NCBI GenBank assembly: GCA_963921195.1
Contig: OY992540.1
Span: forward strand, 19,782,380 to 19,846,379
Origin: Pegoplata infirma
Lineage: Eukaryota > Arthropoda > Insecta > Diptera > Anthomyiidae
DNA length: 64,000 nucleotides
Direction: 5' to 3'
The notes under the pieces were generated by a model that had not been told where the DNA came from, made no database searches, and saw only the letters and a program-made list of their open reading frames with translations. Below, piece by piece: positions 1 to 11,631 of this stretch (positions are counted from its first letter, which is position 1; each line of letters starts with the position of its first letter). The position numbers and the translations under genes were made by a program.

Positions 1-1119
1 TAGTTTCTGATTGGTACAAAGGGGCGTGGCATTTTACGCCCATTTTTCCGATCGCGGATTTTTCTGACCTATAGTTCCCGCCTCGGTTTGTATTATCTGT
101 GGTGAAAATTTCATAAAAAACGGTTCAGCCGTTTTTCCGTTATTGCAGGACAGGCAGATATAGCTTTAGCATGGTACAAAGGGGCGTGGCATTTTACGCC
201 CCTTTTTCCGATCGCGGTCGCTTATGGCCTATAGTTCCCGCCTCGGTTAGTACTATCCGTGGTGAAAATTTCATGAAGATCGGTTCTGCCGTTTTTCCGT
301 TATTGACTGACAGGCTGATATAGCTTTAGCATGGTACTTAGGGGCGTGGCATTTTACGCCCCTTTGTCCGATCGCTGTCGCTTATGGCCTATAGTTCCCG
401 CCTCGGTTAGTACTATCTGTGGTGAAAATTCCATGAAAATCGGTTAAGCCGTTGTTCCGTTATTGCCGGACAGGCAGATATAGCTTTAGCATGGTACAAA
501 GGGGCGTGGCATTTTACGCCCCTTTTTCCGATCGCGGTCGCTTATGGCCTATTGTTACCGCTTTGGTTAGTACTATCTGTGGTGAAAATTTCATGAAAAT
601 CGGTTCAGCCGTTTTTCCGTTATTGTCTGACAGGCAGATATAGCTTTAGCATAGTACAAAGGGGCGTGGCATTTTACGCCCCTTTGTCCGATCGCGTTCG
701 CTTATGGCCTATAGTTCCCGCCTCGGTTAGTACTATCTGTGGTGAAAATTTCATGGAAATCGGTTCAGCCGTTGTTCCGTTATTGCCGGACAGGCAGATA
801 TAGCTTTAGCATGGTACAAAGGGGCGTGGCATTTTACGCCCCTTTTTCCGATCGCGGTCGCTTTTGGCCTATTGTTACCGCTTTGGTTAGTACTATCTGT
901 GGTGAAAATTTCATGAAAATCGGTTCAGCCGTTTTTCCGTTATTGTCTGACAGGCAGATATAGCTTTAGCATGGACAAAGGGGCGTGGCATTTTACGCCC
1001 CTTTGTCCGATCGCGTTCGCTTATGGCCTGTAGTTCCCGCCTCGGTTAGTACTATCTGTGGTGAAAATTTCATGAAAATCGGTTAAGCCGTTCTGTACTT
1101 ATTGCGGAACAGACAGACA
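1..1119. repeat. 160-bp tandem array with 320-bp dimeric order
   Basis: The phrase tagctttagcatggtacaaa recurs at 161, 321, 481, 641, 801 and 961, exactly 160 bp apart, giving about seven units; the first runs off the window start. Units 321-480, 641-800 and 961-1095 share variants (gttgttccg, gttcgctta), while 481-640 and 801-960 share others (tattgttaccgc, tattgtctga), so the array is an A-B-A-B dimer of 320 bp. Each unit holds the inverted repeat GGGGCGT-ggcatttt-ACGCCCC. Translations through the units are not genes. The minus strand matches the degenerate block at 27,073-29,346 (aaccgattttcatgaaattt, actaaccgag, cgatcggaaaaa). Confidence 0.95.
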
Positions 1120-1150
1120 GACAGACAGAAAGACAGACAGACAGACAAAC
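1109..1150. repeat. GACA microsatellite
   Basis: A run of about ten GACA units, broken once by gaaa, directly abuts the last 160-bp unit. Similar gacagac runs are common at the edge of dipteran dispersed repeats. Confidence 0.9.
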
Positions 1151-1234
1151 CAACAATCAGATTTATAATATTAATAGGGATAGGGATGGAAAAAATTATT
1201 TCTTTATAAGAAATTGAAAAAAAATTGTTTTTTT

Positions 1235-2090
1235 TTAAACCCCTCTTTTCCACGCCCTTTCAAAAAACTGTCTGGGTCAGAATTAGCCTTATTAACCCCA
1301 CTTTATAAAAAACTTACCCGCTTGTGCCCGTTTACACAAATGGAATTAAAATACCAAAAATTAAAAAAAAAACTCATTGTGATTAAAAGTTCCACGTCCT
1401 TTCAAAAAACTGCCTGGGCCAGAATTATCCTTTTTATTCGCACTTTCCAAAAAATTTGCCCGCTTGTTCCCGTTTTCAAAAATTTTATTGAAATAAGAGT
1501 TTATACAATTTTTTTTTTTTTTTTTAAACCCCGTTTTTAAACCCATCGTTATCAAAAGTTCCACGCCCTTTCAAAAAACCATCTGGGCCAAAATTATCCT
1601 TTTTATCCCTACTTTTGAAAAAAGTTGCCCGCTTGTGCCCGTTTACGCAAATGGAATTGAAATATTAAAAATTTGAAAAAAAAAAAAATGTTTTTATGAA
1701 AACCCCCTTTTTAAACTCATCGTTATCAAAAGTTCCACGCCCTTTCAAAAAACTGTCTGGGCCAGAAGTATGCTTCCTATACACGCTTTCTATAATAGTT
1801 GTCCGATTGTGCCCGTTTTAAAAAATGGAATTGAAATAAAATTTATAAAAAAATTAGAAAAAATATTTTTTTTTTAAATTTCACGCCCTTATAAAAACCT
1901 GTCCGGGCCAGAATAATACTTTTTATCCCTACTTTACAAAAAACTTGCCCGTTTACACAAATGAAATTGAAATACCAAAAATTGAAAAAAAAAAAATAAT
2001 AAAAAAATTTTTGTGAAAACCCTTTTTTTAACATATCGTTATCAAAACATTCACACTCTTTCAAAAAACTGTCTGGACCGTCTAACCGGG
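1235..2090. repeat. Degenerate 142-174 bp tandem repeat, six copies
   Basis: The phrase ccacgccctttcaaaaaact recurs near 1250, 1392, 1561, 1735, 1881 (tcacgccctt) and 2051 (tcacactctt). Each is followed by ctgggccagaattat and then by gcccgtttacacaaatgg. Poly-A/T runs vary in length and explain the uneven period. No coding potential is seen. Confidence 0.85.
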
Positions 2091-2269
2091 TACTTATTTT
2101 TATTTTTATTTTTTTTTAATGTATTAAAAACAAATTTTAATACGATAACAAAAATCTATTTTTGTAACCGGGTTTTTCTCGTAACAGGTTTTTTGTGTAT
2201 TCGGGTTTTAGGGTAACCGGTTTTCATTTTATCCCGTATTAATATTTTATTTTATATCAAAAATCTAAC

Positions 2270-2700
2270 AATTTTTCTGTAAAAAAAAAACCTGAGAATT
2301 TTTGTATAGAAAAAATCTGAGAAATTTCTATATCGAAAATCCGACAATTCGTCTGGGTAAAAGAAAGAGAAAATGTAAGAATTTTTTCTAGGAAAAATAT
2401 CCAAGAATCTCAAAATTTATCTTAAAAAAAATTTTTAGGAAAAATTCAAATGAAAAAAAATCTATACAAAAAAAAAAAATGCAATGATTCCAAGAAATGT
2501 AGAAAAAATATCCCAGAATCCGAGAAAAGGTTTTAGATACTGATATTTTTTTTATTTGAAAAATGTCTCACAATCTAAGATTTTTTCTGTAGAAAAAATT
2601 TCTGTGACTCAGACTCTGAGACTTTTTCTATAGGAAAAATATCTTAGAAGCTGAGGCGTTTTCTATAAGAAAAATCATTAAAAAATCATTAAAAGCAACA
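2270..2700. repeat. Degenerate 'ctgagattttttctataga' word repeat
   Basis: Roughly ten diverged copies of a 40-50 bp unit mix ctgagaat/ctcagattc with tttctatagaaaaa. The same vocabulary occurs at 18,370-18,560 and 24,010-24,390, in each case within or next to other repeats. Confidence 0.7.
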
Positions 2701-3713
2701 CTAAAAAACCTGTACTAATGATTTAATTTACTAAAAATTTTCATTAAAAAAAGATTTACACTCAAAAAAATTTTACACTTGAATAAATTTCATTTACAAA
2801 AATGATTAAAAACTGTTGTTTCTACCCGGAAAAGTTTTTATAGTCAAAATTTTTATTTTTTTTATTAAAAAGTGAAGTTTTTGCAATAATGTTATAACAT
2901 TTTGGAGTGTATTAGGTAACGCCGAATTAAACTTTTGTTCTAAGTTTTGTTCCACTGTAAACAAAAATTGTTATGATTACACTTAACAAAATACCCAATT
3001 TCTCAAAAAAAAAAAACATTACACCACTGTGTAAATCACAAATAAAACAAATTATACCAATAAGACCATTTCTAATCAGACAAATCTAATTGTAAAGTGT
3101 AATGATCAACTTTATCACTTTGAAAAATCCCATAAAAAGGAACAGAACAGAAATTCTAAGCTGACATCCCCAGAGAAAAGAGCTTTAATGTTTTGAATTG
3201 GTTTCATAAACAACAACGACATCAGCCAACATTTAAACAAGCACACAAAACACATTCATTCGCATTTACTTTATTGTAAACCTCACACGTAGCACATGAT
3301 CTATAAATGTACACATTACATTACAAAATTACATACATTCATACGTTCAGTCGTTCATTCATACTCTTGTACATTACATCGAATAATAACAATATTTTAC
3401 AACAAAAAAAAAAGTGTTTTTGACACACCTTTCGAAGACAAAGGGCAACTTTTGTATCAACATTTATGTTTTTTTTTTCTTTCAACTTTCAAAACTAAAT
3501 TTTAGAATAAGGTTTTTGCTCTCTTGACATCATCATCAACAACATCCAATGTAACAAAAATCGAATTGTATGTCGTGGGAGTCGTTCCTTATAAATTGAC
3601 ATCGCTGTCAGTGAAGACATATAGCAAAGTTGTAAACATGTGATATGTGTGTAATACACACTGTGTATGTGTGTAAGTAGAGATGTTTGTAGTTGTATGT
3701 AAACCCCAATAAC
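2701..3713. other. AT-rich stretch without recognised gene
   Basis: No domain-like translation or RNA structure was recognised. 3240-3740 is less biased in composition and may be single-copy DNA. Confidence 0.5.
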
Positions 3714-3793
3714 AATAGTGGTTAAACTAACCCAGTCAAACAAATCAGGAAAACATTTTTAAGGATCCCAGTTCAAATCTTACCACCGCACAC
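3714..3793 (+). pseudogene. tRNA-like sequence beside a TIR element
   Basis: An A-box-like tagtggttaaac (3716-3727) is followed by an anticodon-arm-like caaacaaatcagga and a B-box-like ccagttcaaatc (3769-3780). The spacing is about 10 nt longer than in a canonical tRNA. The 3' edge overlaps the left TIR of the element starting at 3786. It resembles the other tRNA-like modules in the window (shared tagtgg(t/a)taa). It is probably tRNA-derived and not a functional tRNA. Confidence 0.35.
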
Positions 3794-4040
3794 AGACAAA
3801 AAATTTTCTAATTTCCATCTGAAAGTCAGTTATTGCAACAAAAAATCGTTTGGAACATTTGTATATATGGGTCGTTGCAGTTGAATATCGGTAGTCACGA
3901 CGGAATTCGGTTGGTATAACTGACTTTTAGTTGAGGCAATCAAAACATTTGGTTGTCACAGGCAAATATAGTAGAGGCAACTGAATCTTGAGTTGAAACA
4001 ACTGAGAAATTGGGTTGAAAACTTATTTTTCTGTGTGCGG
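3786..4040. mobile_element. Short TIR element (MITE), ccgcacacag ends
   Basis: The left end CCGCACACAGACAAAAA is mirrored at the right end by TTTTTCTGTGTGCGG, with one extra base. The interior carries several ttgagttgaaacaactga-type words. The element is non-coding and about 255 bp. No clear TSD was found, so the superfamily is open. Confidence 0.6.
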
Positions 4041-4084
4041 TAATGCTGGTGGCCACTTCTTTTGACTAGTCCGTGCTTTTCACT

Positions 4085-5372
4085 GTTGTGAAAATGTATA
4101 GTCTTAAGATAAGGTTGTAAGTGGCTGCTGACGGTTTACGTCAGCACACGTAGACTCTGAGGTCAATTTTAATACCACGGGACCGTAATAGGTTTTCCTA
4201 CTGGTTTCTGCCGTTAAACCAATTTGAGCTTCTTCTGAAACTCCTAAGATATTGAATTTTGACATCTGACAAATCAGAAAGATCGAGCAGTTCCCTAGAT
4301 CCAGTGAAGCAAGTCTCTGATCAGAAAGTGCCGGACAATGGCAGATGAAGTATTCGATAGTTTTCAGCTCCTCTTCATCCATACAGATCAGACAAAAGTA
4401 GTTTGACGGCACATTTAACCGCTCTGCGTGTTTCCCAATAAGACAGTGTCCGGTAATTACAGCAACCACTATCGTAATCTCTCCTCTTGGAAGCGATATC
4501 AGCTCAGTTGTGCGCCTCTGCTTAAGAGAAGGCCAAATCTGTCGTGTTGTCTCACTCGTTTATCCATTTGCCCATCTCTGATAAGTCTCCGTATCGGAAC
4601 AAATCCGTAGACTTAGCTTGCAAGTTTCTTGAGGCATACCAACACATTCCAATTCTGTTGGAACATGTAAGGTGGTTCCCAGTCTTGCAAGCTTATCGGC
4701 TTTGCAATTCCCTGGAATGTCTCTGTGCCATGGGACACATATGAGTCGTATATCAAATTGCTTGGCCATCTCATTTAGAGACATGCGACAGATCTTGTTT
4801 TTAGAAATATGGACTCCAGAGACTTGACCGCGACTTGACTGTCAGAATAGATGTTGACTACAGCTACAAGACATTGCAACTCAAACAGTCGGCCACTTCC
4901 TTTATTGTCATCATCTCTGTCTGGTAAACACTGCAATGATCTGGAAATCTTTGAGCCAGACTCAATCCAAGCTCTTCTGAAAAGACTCCTATGCCCACTT
5001 TCTCGTTCAGCCACGATTGATCTGTTTAAAAATTTATTGTGGCTCCACTACCCGGAATGTGCCTCATCCAAGACTCCCTGGATGGTATCATAGTGGTAAA
5101 GTGGCAATTAAAAAGGCTCATAGAGGGAGCACAGTCCACATTTTGTGGTATTGTTATCTTCTTCAAGATCGCGCTATGGCCACAATCGCAGATCATCCAT
5201 TGCAGTGTGCTATTAAGTCGAATTGCTAATGTAGCCGCATACTGCCTACCCAATATGTCTCAAGGTGTCAGGTGAAGGAGGATTTCTAGTACAGCCAAAG
5301 TTGTAGTACGAATAGCACCTGTAATGCACATCGACACCATTCTCTGTACCTTCGTGATAAAGACATAGTTCG
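4085..5372 (-). pseudogene. Non-LTR retrotransposon ORF2, RNase H and C-terminal end (LOA/I-group-like), copy 1
   Basis: On the minus strand, and across frame changes, one reads the RT thumb/connection (MCITGAIRTTTLAVLE near 5330; GRQYAATLAIRLNST near 5250), then RNase H blocks (NIYSDSQVAVKSL near 4850; VPWHRDIPGNCKADKLARLG near 4700), then the C-terminal Cys/His region (CLICMDEEELKTIEYFICHC, 4330-4395). This order is that of ORF2 in RNase H-bearing insect non-LTR elements. The 3' end lies near 4085. Frameshifts and stops make it a dead, 5'-truncated copy. The last 0.5 kb is repeated at 10,542-11,129. Confidence 0.85.
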
Positions 5373-5929
5373 TATTTGTTTGTTTGTAAAGTCTTATCAG
5401 GACAATTTTACCCTGAATGGATTGCTTTACCATTTTGCTCCCAACTTAACATTGAAAAAAAAAAGTTCATCATAATTAAGAAGGTTTTTCTTTAGGTGTA
5501 GTTCGAGTAAGCGTGTTTGTAGAGACATTCCAACATATTCCGGCTTAGATAATTCCAGTCATTCTTTCAAAGTCATATATCAAACATCTTGACAATCTTA
5601 ATTAAGGGCAAGCGAAAGTTGAGAACACATCTCGTTGGCAGGAAAATATTTATATTATGCGGATTTCTTCGTAGCAGACATATGATAACCACGTTTAAAA
5701 AGAAGTCCGTCTTGCAGATATGACTTCTATCTTGGGGTATTAAGGACCAAAAAACGTTTACAAGACAAGGTGATGTTAGAAAGACGTTGGTGCTAGCAAT
5801 CAAAGAGTTGAGTTAAGTTTAGGAAGGGCTATGCATGCCTAAAACAAGAGAAATAATCAAACCTCAAAGCGTTTAGCATTCCTGCATGTCGACTCATTAG
5901 ACCATCTTTCTATGAAAATTTATTTCATA
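5373..5929. other. Spacer between retrotransposon fragments
   Basis: No recognised domain was seen on either strand. It may be decayed retrotransposon sequence or the host target. Confidence 0.4.
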
Positions 5930-7311
5930 TTAGAGTCAATCCAACGCATCATCCATGTCAAGCTTGTACGAGTCTGAGGTTCCGTATTGTGAGGAATTGT
6001 ATCGGAGTCAACATTTGCACAAGGAATCTGCAATCTCGTTTTCCAGTATTCCCCTATGACCCGGAACCCACAAAAGACAGATCCTATTCCTACATGAGAC
6101 TTTATTGAGTCCACGCCAACATTCCAGGACAATTGTCACTGCAGATACTGATCCTCCTATCCCTTCATCTGTTTTCAGTTATTCATGTCGAAACGTTCAA
6201 AATAGCAAACACTTCAGTAAGAAAAACTGTTGCAATTTTTCCCATAGCAATATAGCATTTGGTCGCCTGAGGCGACTCGCCTCGTCCAAATACCAACCAG
6301 ACCTGGAGCCATTTAAGGTACTAGATCCATCCGTGTAGAAATTATGAGTGTATTTTGCGGGTTGATATTCTAAGTTGTCCCAGTCTTCCCTTTTCAGAAA
6401 TATCACTGTAATCTTTCTACAACTCTTTATGCATGTGATCGCACTGTATAACAACATATCCAACATCAGACAAAGTTCTGATTGCCTGTTAAACAGTCGA
6501 CCGACCATCTCCTGTATTGTACTCTGCATTCCATGTTCCACTCTTGCGGAGCTGGTACAAAGATTTCATAGTTTTCCCTTGAATATTTAGTATCAAGGGA
6601 AGAATGTACAACATAGCGTGCAGAGTAGCGCCCGGGGTGGAAGCTTATTGCACCAGTAATTCCAAAATCAGAGGCACTATCTAGTCCGTTTAGCCTGGAT
6701 CGAATAGTCTTTACTATTGTGCTAGGCCACCAGGCTACCGCCGCATACGTTACAATACGTCTAATTCTGCTATATATATAATATTCAATGCACATTAGCT
6801 GGTCTAAGACCCCATGATTTCACAATAACTCTCCAACACTGCCAGAAAATCTGAAATGCTTGTGAAATTTTTTGTTCAACAAGTTTTGTTTAGGTACGTT
6901 TACTATCTAGAATAATCCCTAAATACTTAAATTCTGTAGACAGCTGAAGAGTTACGCCTTTCAAAGTTGGAATCTAAAGACCCTTCGGGTGAATAACACG
7001 AGTGTTGGTTTCTTTGGATTGACAGACAACCCATGTCGATTGTATCAGATGTCCATTAAGTCAATAACGGTTTGCATTTTCTTGCTTACCATATTAAGCG
7101 ACTTTTCGGATACTAATGCACACACATCGTCAGCGCATGTCTTTATGTGTTTACCTAGAGCTTGTATTTCAATCAAAAGTGAGTTTTGTGGTAAACACCA
7201 CAGTAAAGGATAGAGAAATCCCCCTTGGGGGCAGCCTCTGCTAACCCTAACCGTTACTTTGTGTCCCACTAACATTCAGACGAAAGAGCATGAAATCAAT
7301 CCATTTGATTA
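5930..7311 (-). pseudogene. Non-LTR retrotransposon RT core plus RNase H (LOA/I-group-like), copy 2
   Basis: Minus-strand blocks in order: RT motif RVSRGCPQGGFLYPLLW (7205-7250), then the active-site region TCADDVCALV near 7135, where the usual YADD has become CADD; the thumb RIVTYAAVAWWPST near 6745; SASDFGITGAISFHPGRYSA near 6660; the RNase H start FYTDGSSTLNGS near 6330; and the RNase H end CGFRVIGEYW near 6060. It overlaps copy 1 in domain content, so it is a separate insertion. Frame changes, stops and the altered active site show it is inactive. Confidence 0.85.
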
Positions 7312-7313
7312 GA

Positions 7314-7592
7314 ACTACACCATTTACAGATGTAATTCGAAAAAGATCAATTGTAATTCGAAGATTATACTTGTAATTCGAAGATTCCATTTGTAATTCG
7401 AAGATTCCATTTGTAATTCGAAAATTCCATTTGTAATTCGAAGATTATACTTGTAATTCGAAGATTCTATTTGTAATTCGAAGATTCCATTTGTAATTCG
7501 AAGATTCCAATTGTAATTCGAAAAATATCAATGGAAATTCAGTTCATATTTTTCGAATTACAATTGGAATCTTCGAATTACAAATGGTGTAG
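7314..7592. mobile_element. TIR element built of a 20-bp tandem repeat
   Basis: The unit ttgtaattcgaagattccat repeats about ten times with an exact 20-bp period (7331-7530). After about 20 bp of spacer, two units follow in inverted orientation (7551-7585). The outer ends ctacaccattt and aaatggtgtag are complementary. The whole is a 279-bp foldback. It lies exactly at the junction between two different retrotransposon fragments. No clear TSD was found. Confidence 0.75.
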
Positions 7593-7860
7593 ATCAACGT
7601 CATTCAATTCAGCCGAAGTTTTTATAGTTCGAAGCTTTCCCTTTTTTGGGATTGGTTGAACATTAGTCACTTTTCAGCAAAAGTAAAATATACCCGCGTG
7701 ATGTAAAATACTGAAAAGATTACGCGATGGACTAGTCAGCGTCATAGAACACTTCTTCAAGACAAATGCTGATATATCATCCGATATCGCAGATTTGTTC
7801 ACGTTAAGACCAACGAGAACCTTTTTGACCGCTCGTGCCCTGTAGAATATGTTGGGTATA
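7593..7860 (-). pseudogene. RT N-terminal fragment of a jockey/CR1-like element
   Basis: The minus-strand translation gives VKKVLVGLNVNKSADISDDI, then VLKKCS, LHHAGIF and PIPKKGKASNYKNFG. This matches the region just before RT motif 1 in insect jockey/CR1-like ORF2 (nKS.G.D.i, .G.fP..WK, PIPKKG). It contains one or more stops. It covers the part that seems deleted from the split copy at 15,715-16,280. Confidence 0.7.
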
Positions 7861-8037
7861 GTACATTATACCCCAGTTACTACAGGCAGTGGTAGTTTAG
7901 TCACAGGTAATGAAGAGTGGTTTTCAAAAAATTCAGCCATAAGATTAGCCTTAAAAGAGTATGAATATGTGTTTTCAATACCAGCAGTTGTCAATAGTAT
8001 GTAGTAGCTGACAATAGCAGAAGTTGGTTATACCAAC

Positions 8038-9050
8038 AGTTAACACTGGAAATGGATGTAATAGTCGATGATGTCAAAATTCCGACAGTGAATCACCCCA
8101 AAATACTGGGGATAGCATTTGACAGTTTGTATTCGTCTCGGCGCATGCCACTGCAACATGCAATAAATTGCGCAGTAGAAACAAGATCCATAAGTCGCTA
8201 GCTGACGGAATTTGGGTAAGGACAAAAACCTTTTTGGCTACCGCAGTGCCGGTGTCGTCACGCAGTGGAAAAATCTTTAGAGTTGTCACAATGCAGCTCT
8301 ATGAACCGTAACGGGCTGCCTTTAGATGTCCTCAGATGTCCTCAGTGCACCATCTACATGAGGAGACGAAGATAGATAGATAGGAAACACAGTCACAGTC
8401 TGAGTTTCTTTTGGTATGTCTGCGGTGGGATTATCTGAGCCATTACTTTACGGAAATTGATCCTCCTCCGAGGCTTGTCAGAAGAGATTTTCGGTGTTAT
8501 GAGATGGATATCCAGCAATAAGACATCCAACAGATGGATTTAATCTCATGCTGGACAATTCTGAATGGCATTCACAGGAATACGGTTGAATCGACGACAA
8601 CCAACTACCAAGGGAATATTCTACTTGAAGGCCGTCCCATACCCATCTCAGTAGAAGAGAAAAGTCTGCCAAAAAGAACAAGAGTGATACTGACACAATT
8701 AAGATTCAGGTACTGTAGACGGCTTAATTCTTATCGGTCGCGAATTAACCTGACAATATCCAATACGTGCCACGTATGTGGAGGGTTTTCACACCTCTTT
8801 AACTGCGCGTTAAACCCGACTCGTTTGAATCCAACATCTTTGTGGACCCAATCCATAGAGGGGGCACGCTTTTTAGAGAGATCGAGTGGGATCAGTCAAC
8901 AGAACATGGTTTCACATGAGTTTTATAAGAAGCTAAGGTTGTTGGTTATATGGTGGCGAATCTGGACATCCTCTTTCAAACTTAACCTATTCGAAATTGG
9001 TTCGCTAGGTTACCTTAATGAATCTACTCATATACAAACATGTTCAACAT
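8038..9050 (+). pseudogene. Jockey-like ORF2 C-terminal part
   Basis: Plus-strand translation shows IPTVNHPKILGIAFDSLYSS (8080-8140), the usual PKiLGvtfDs block after the RT palm. After frame changes come HLHEETKI (about 8350) and IDPPPRLVRRDFRCYE (8458-8506). A 172-residue open frame (8534-9052) then includes SLPKRTRVILTQLRFRYCRR, a Cys/His segment CHVCGGFSHLFNC and PTRLNPTSLW. This is the C-terminal zinc-finger-like end of jockey-clade ORF2. The last 50 or so residues match nothing I recognise. It is 5'-truncated and frameshifted upstream. Confidence 0.8.
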
Positions 9051-10161
9051 AGACAATCTTCTTTTTGTAGTTAGTTTGTGTACATATCGTCGCGTAAATC
9101 AGTGAATGCTTTTCATATGGTGTTTGTGGTTTCTGTTCAGTTTTTTTTTTATATTTTGCTGTTCAGTTTCAGTTTTTTTTTTTTGTATTTTTCATTTCGG
9201 TTTCGGTAGGATGGTCCAGTGAAAGAGGGGACGTTTTAAGAATACCAAACTAAGTAAGATTTTTTGTTTGTAAGCTATCATTGATTGCATCATGTTTATG
9301 AAATGGTTGAATCTTCTTGTTGTACGTGCCATAGCACTTCGTGCATAGCATACATACGTTTTGTAAGTTTACTGATAGCAACTGACTAAAATTTCATAGA
9401 AAGAAAAGATAGGTTGATTGGTAGGTAGAGGTGGCGGTTGGTGGCGATGGTAACAGTGATGGGGGAGTTGTTCTGTAGGTGGACACAATTGACACATTGT
9501 ACAAAATGTGGATGTGTAATAATGTAGAAACTATTGTTTTTCACCTGATGGTTTCAAATACAGATTATTGCACGTAGATATTCATAGCCAAAACGAAACG
9601 ATACGGTTGTCTTATTGCATATTTTTGGTTTTTTCTTTATGTTCTTAATATTGTTTTGTTCAATATATGCGACCATTTTTTAAAAATATTTAGAAAATAC
9701 TTTTTAAACTTAATATTTTAACAATATAAACCAAGAAATCATTGAACAAGTTAAGATGACACATCAAATGTGGAGATAATAAATTTTACAGAAGAAACTT
9801 ATAAAGATAAAAAGATCAGATGGAGTGCAAAATCGACTATAAATCTTGAACACAAAAATGCTTCTTTTGACATTTCAAAAATGTGTTCATTAAAAAGGAT
9901 ATCACAGTATAGGTTCTTATCCATAACATATCCTAAATCCGGATATTATTGTGAGGTCTCCCGACAAAAAATATTGATTTTCAATAGATTGATGACCACG
10001 GAGAAAGCTCAAGATAATATGAAGGACATTATCACCGGGTTATTCAGACAGCGATCAAGGTTATTAATGCGGTGTACACATACTAATCCATGGTCCAAGA
10101 GTGTAAGGACTCTTATAGGTAAAATAAGTACACATAGATCTCAAAAGAGATGTGGATTTCG
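9051..10161. other. Apparently single-copy DNA; one unassigned 131-residue open frame
   Basis: Poly-T rich near 9150, then mixed composition. A plus-strand frame at 9770-10,165 is open for 131 residues but has no recognised domain, and nothing around it suggests a gene. It could be an old transposon remnant. I make no functional call. Confidence 0.35.
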
Positions 10162-10271
10162 CTAGACGTGAGCAAAGAAATATAATCCAAGCTAGGGAAC
10201 CTAGTGACAGCTATCCCTAGACGCGAGCGACAAAAATAGTCCACGCTGTGGCACCTGGCGACAATAAATAT
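10162..10271. repeat. 55-bp imperfect tandem duplication
   Basis: ctagacgtgagcaaagaaat at 10,162 and ctagacgcgagcgacaaaaa at 10,217 begin two diverged 55-bp copies (taatccaagctagggaacct versus tagtccacgctgtggcacct). Confidence 0.65.
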
Positions 10272-10367
10272 GTAAATGGGAGAAAAATATACAGAAAGTT
10301 CTATCTTTATACTCACGAAATTTCACGGGGTCAAAGGTCAACATTTTAAATTCAGTCACACATTTTG

Positions 10368-10541
10368 CATTTAGGTTTCTTATACAGGAGCCCTTATGTT
10401 GGACGGGTTGATTCTCTGAATGGTTTTGACGTTCTTTCAGATTCAATAACCATGATTTTGGATAGTTATCCAGACTGCGAGGTTGTAGCTGCCGGGGACT
10501 TCAATCTTCATAACTCAACGTGGCTCTCTCATTCCAGCCAT
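10368..10541 (+). pseudogene. Jockey/CR1-like endonuclease domain, part 1 of a split element
   Basis: The translation includes FLYRSPYVGRVDSL and CEVVAAGDFNLHNSTWLSHS. The GDFN.HN motif is that of the apurinic-like endonuclease of non-LTR elements. The element is 5'-truncated here. The coding frame stops at a minus-strand insertion (10,542-11,129) and continues at 11,130. Confidence 0.85.
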
Positions 10542-11129
10542 TAAGGTTAGGTTGTAATTGGCTACGGACGTTTTATGTCAACACATTTTGACTCTGATGT
10601 CCATTGTGATACCACGGGACCATAATAGGTTTCCCTACCAATACCTGTCGTTAAACAAGTTTGAGCTTCTATGAAACTCCTTAGATATTGAATTTTGACA
10701 TCCGACAAATCAGAAAGATCGTACAGCTCCCTAGATCCCAGTGAAGCAAGTCTCTGACCAGAAAGTGCCGGACAATGTCAAATAAAGTGTTCGATAGTTT
10801 TCAACTCCTCTTCATCCATGCAACTCCGGTAAAATTCATTCGACGGCACATTTAACCGCTCTGCGTGCTTCCCTATAAGACAGTGCCCGGTAATTATAGC
10901 AACCACCGTCGAAATCTCTCCTCTTGGAAGCGATATCAGCTCACTTGTGCGCCCCTGATTAAGAGAAGGTCAAATCAGTCGAGTTGTCTCACACGTCCAT
11001 CCATTTGCCCATCTTTGATTAGTCTCCGTCGCGGAACAAAGCCGTAGGTTTTGCTTGCAAGTTTCTATCTTGTTTCAGATTTCAGATCTTGTTTTCAGAA
11101 ACATTGAATCCAGGGACTTGACCGCCATA
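10542..11129 (-). pseudogene. LOA-like retrotransposon 3' fragment, copy 3, inserted in endonuclease
   Basis: The minus strand is closely similar to the last 0.5 kb of the copy at 4085-4640 plus a few RNase H codons near 11,100-11,125. Flanking direct repeats CAGCCAT lie at 10,535-10,541 and 11,130-11,136, a probable target-site duplication. Removing the insert and one repeat brings the endonuclease frame back together (SHSS then HTTP). This is a typical 5'-truncated insertion. Confidence 0.85.
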
Positions 11130-11631
11130 CAGCCATACAACACCATAGTATGTAGGGTTGTTTGCCGAACATAATTACCTCTCACAGCTGGTTCATGAAC
11201 CAACACGTATTCTGTTTGAGGATGGCGATGAAGGTAACACTCATGACCTTTTATAGACATTACATCCTGATAAATATAATGTTGAAACACTCGCACCTCT
11301 GGGTAATTCAGATCATCACGCCATATCTGCATCCTTCTTATAGCCTGATCTTCATGAAGTTTTCCAACCGGCTACAAAACGTTCTGTCTTTTTGTATAAA
11401 AGAGCTCTTTGGACGGAACTTTGCGACTTTACCGATCATTTAATCGGAAACTCTGTTTTTTTTGACGGGATCAGCAGCCGCGAACATGGTTACGAATGTA
11501 ATTATTCTTGGAATGAAAACATTTATCCCTAAGTGGACCATTTCGGTAAAGCCCAAGGACAAATGTTGGTTTAACCAGACATGTTTAGTGGCTGTAAGAG
11601 CTAAGGAGGAAACATTTAGGAATTGGCACAA
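11130..11631 (+). pseudogene. Jockey/CR1-like endonuclease domain, part 2
   Basis: The frame continues from 10,541 and reads NYLSQLVHEPTRILFEDG, then YNVETLAPLGNSDHHAISAS (11,276-11,335). GNSDH is the catalytic Ser-Asp-His motif of the endonuclease. RALWTELCDFTDHLIGNSVF follows. Scattered stops show decay. It is cut at 11,631 by a TIR element and resumes at 15,715. Confidence 0.85.

Noticed and set aside
452..963. Two nearly identical 63- and 74-residue open frames
   Set aside because: They are translations of the 160-bp repeat; their similarity comes from the 320-bp dimer.
3296..3743. Small overlapping frames on both strands
   Set aside because: Low-complexity translations of acat/gtgt-rich DNA.
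4428..5275. Plus-strand frames here
   Set aside because: They are antisense shadows of the minus-strand retrotransposon, whose minus-strand motifs are clear.
7331..7530. CRISPR-like array of 20-bp repeats
   Set aside because: The units are contiguous without spacers and lie in a eukaryotic TIR element.
9770..10165. A 131-residue host gene
   Set aside because: No recognised domain, no splice or promoter context, and it lies between repeats; left as an unassigned frame.
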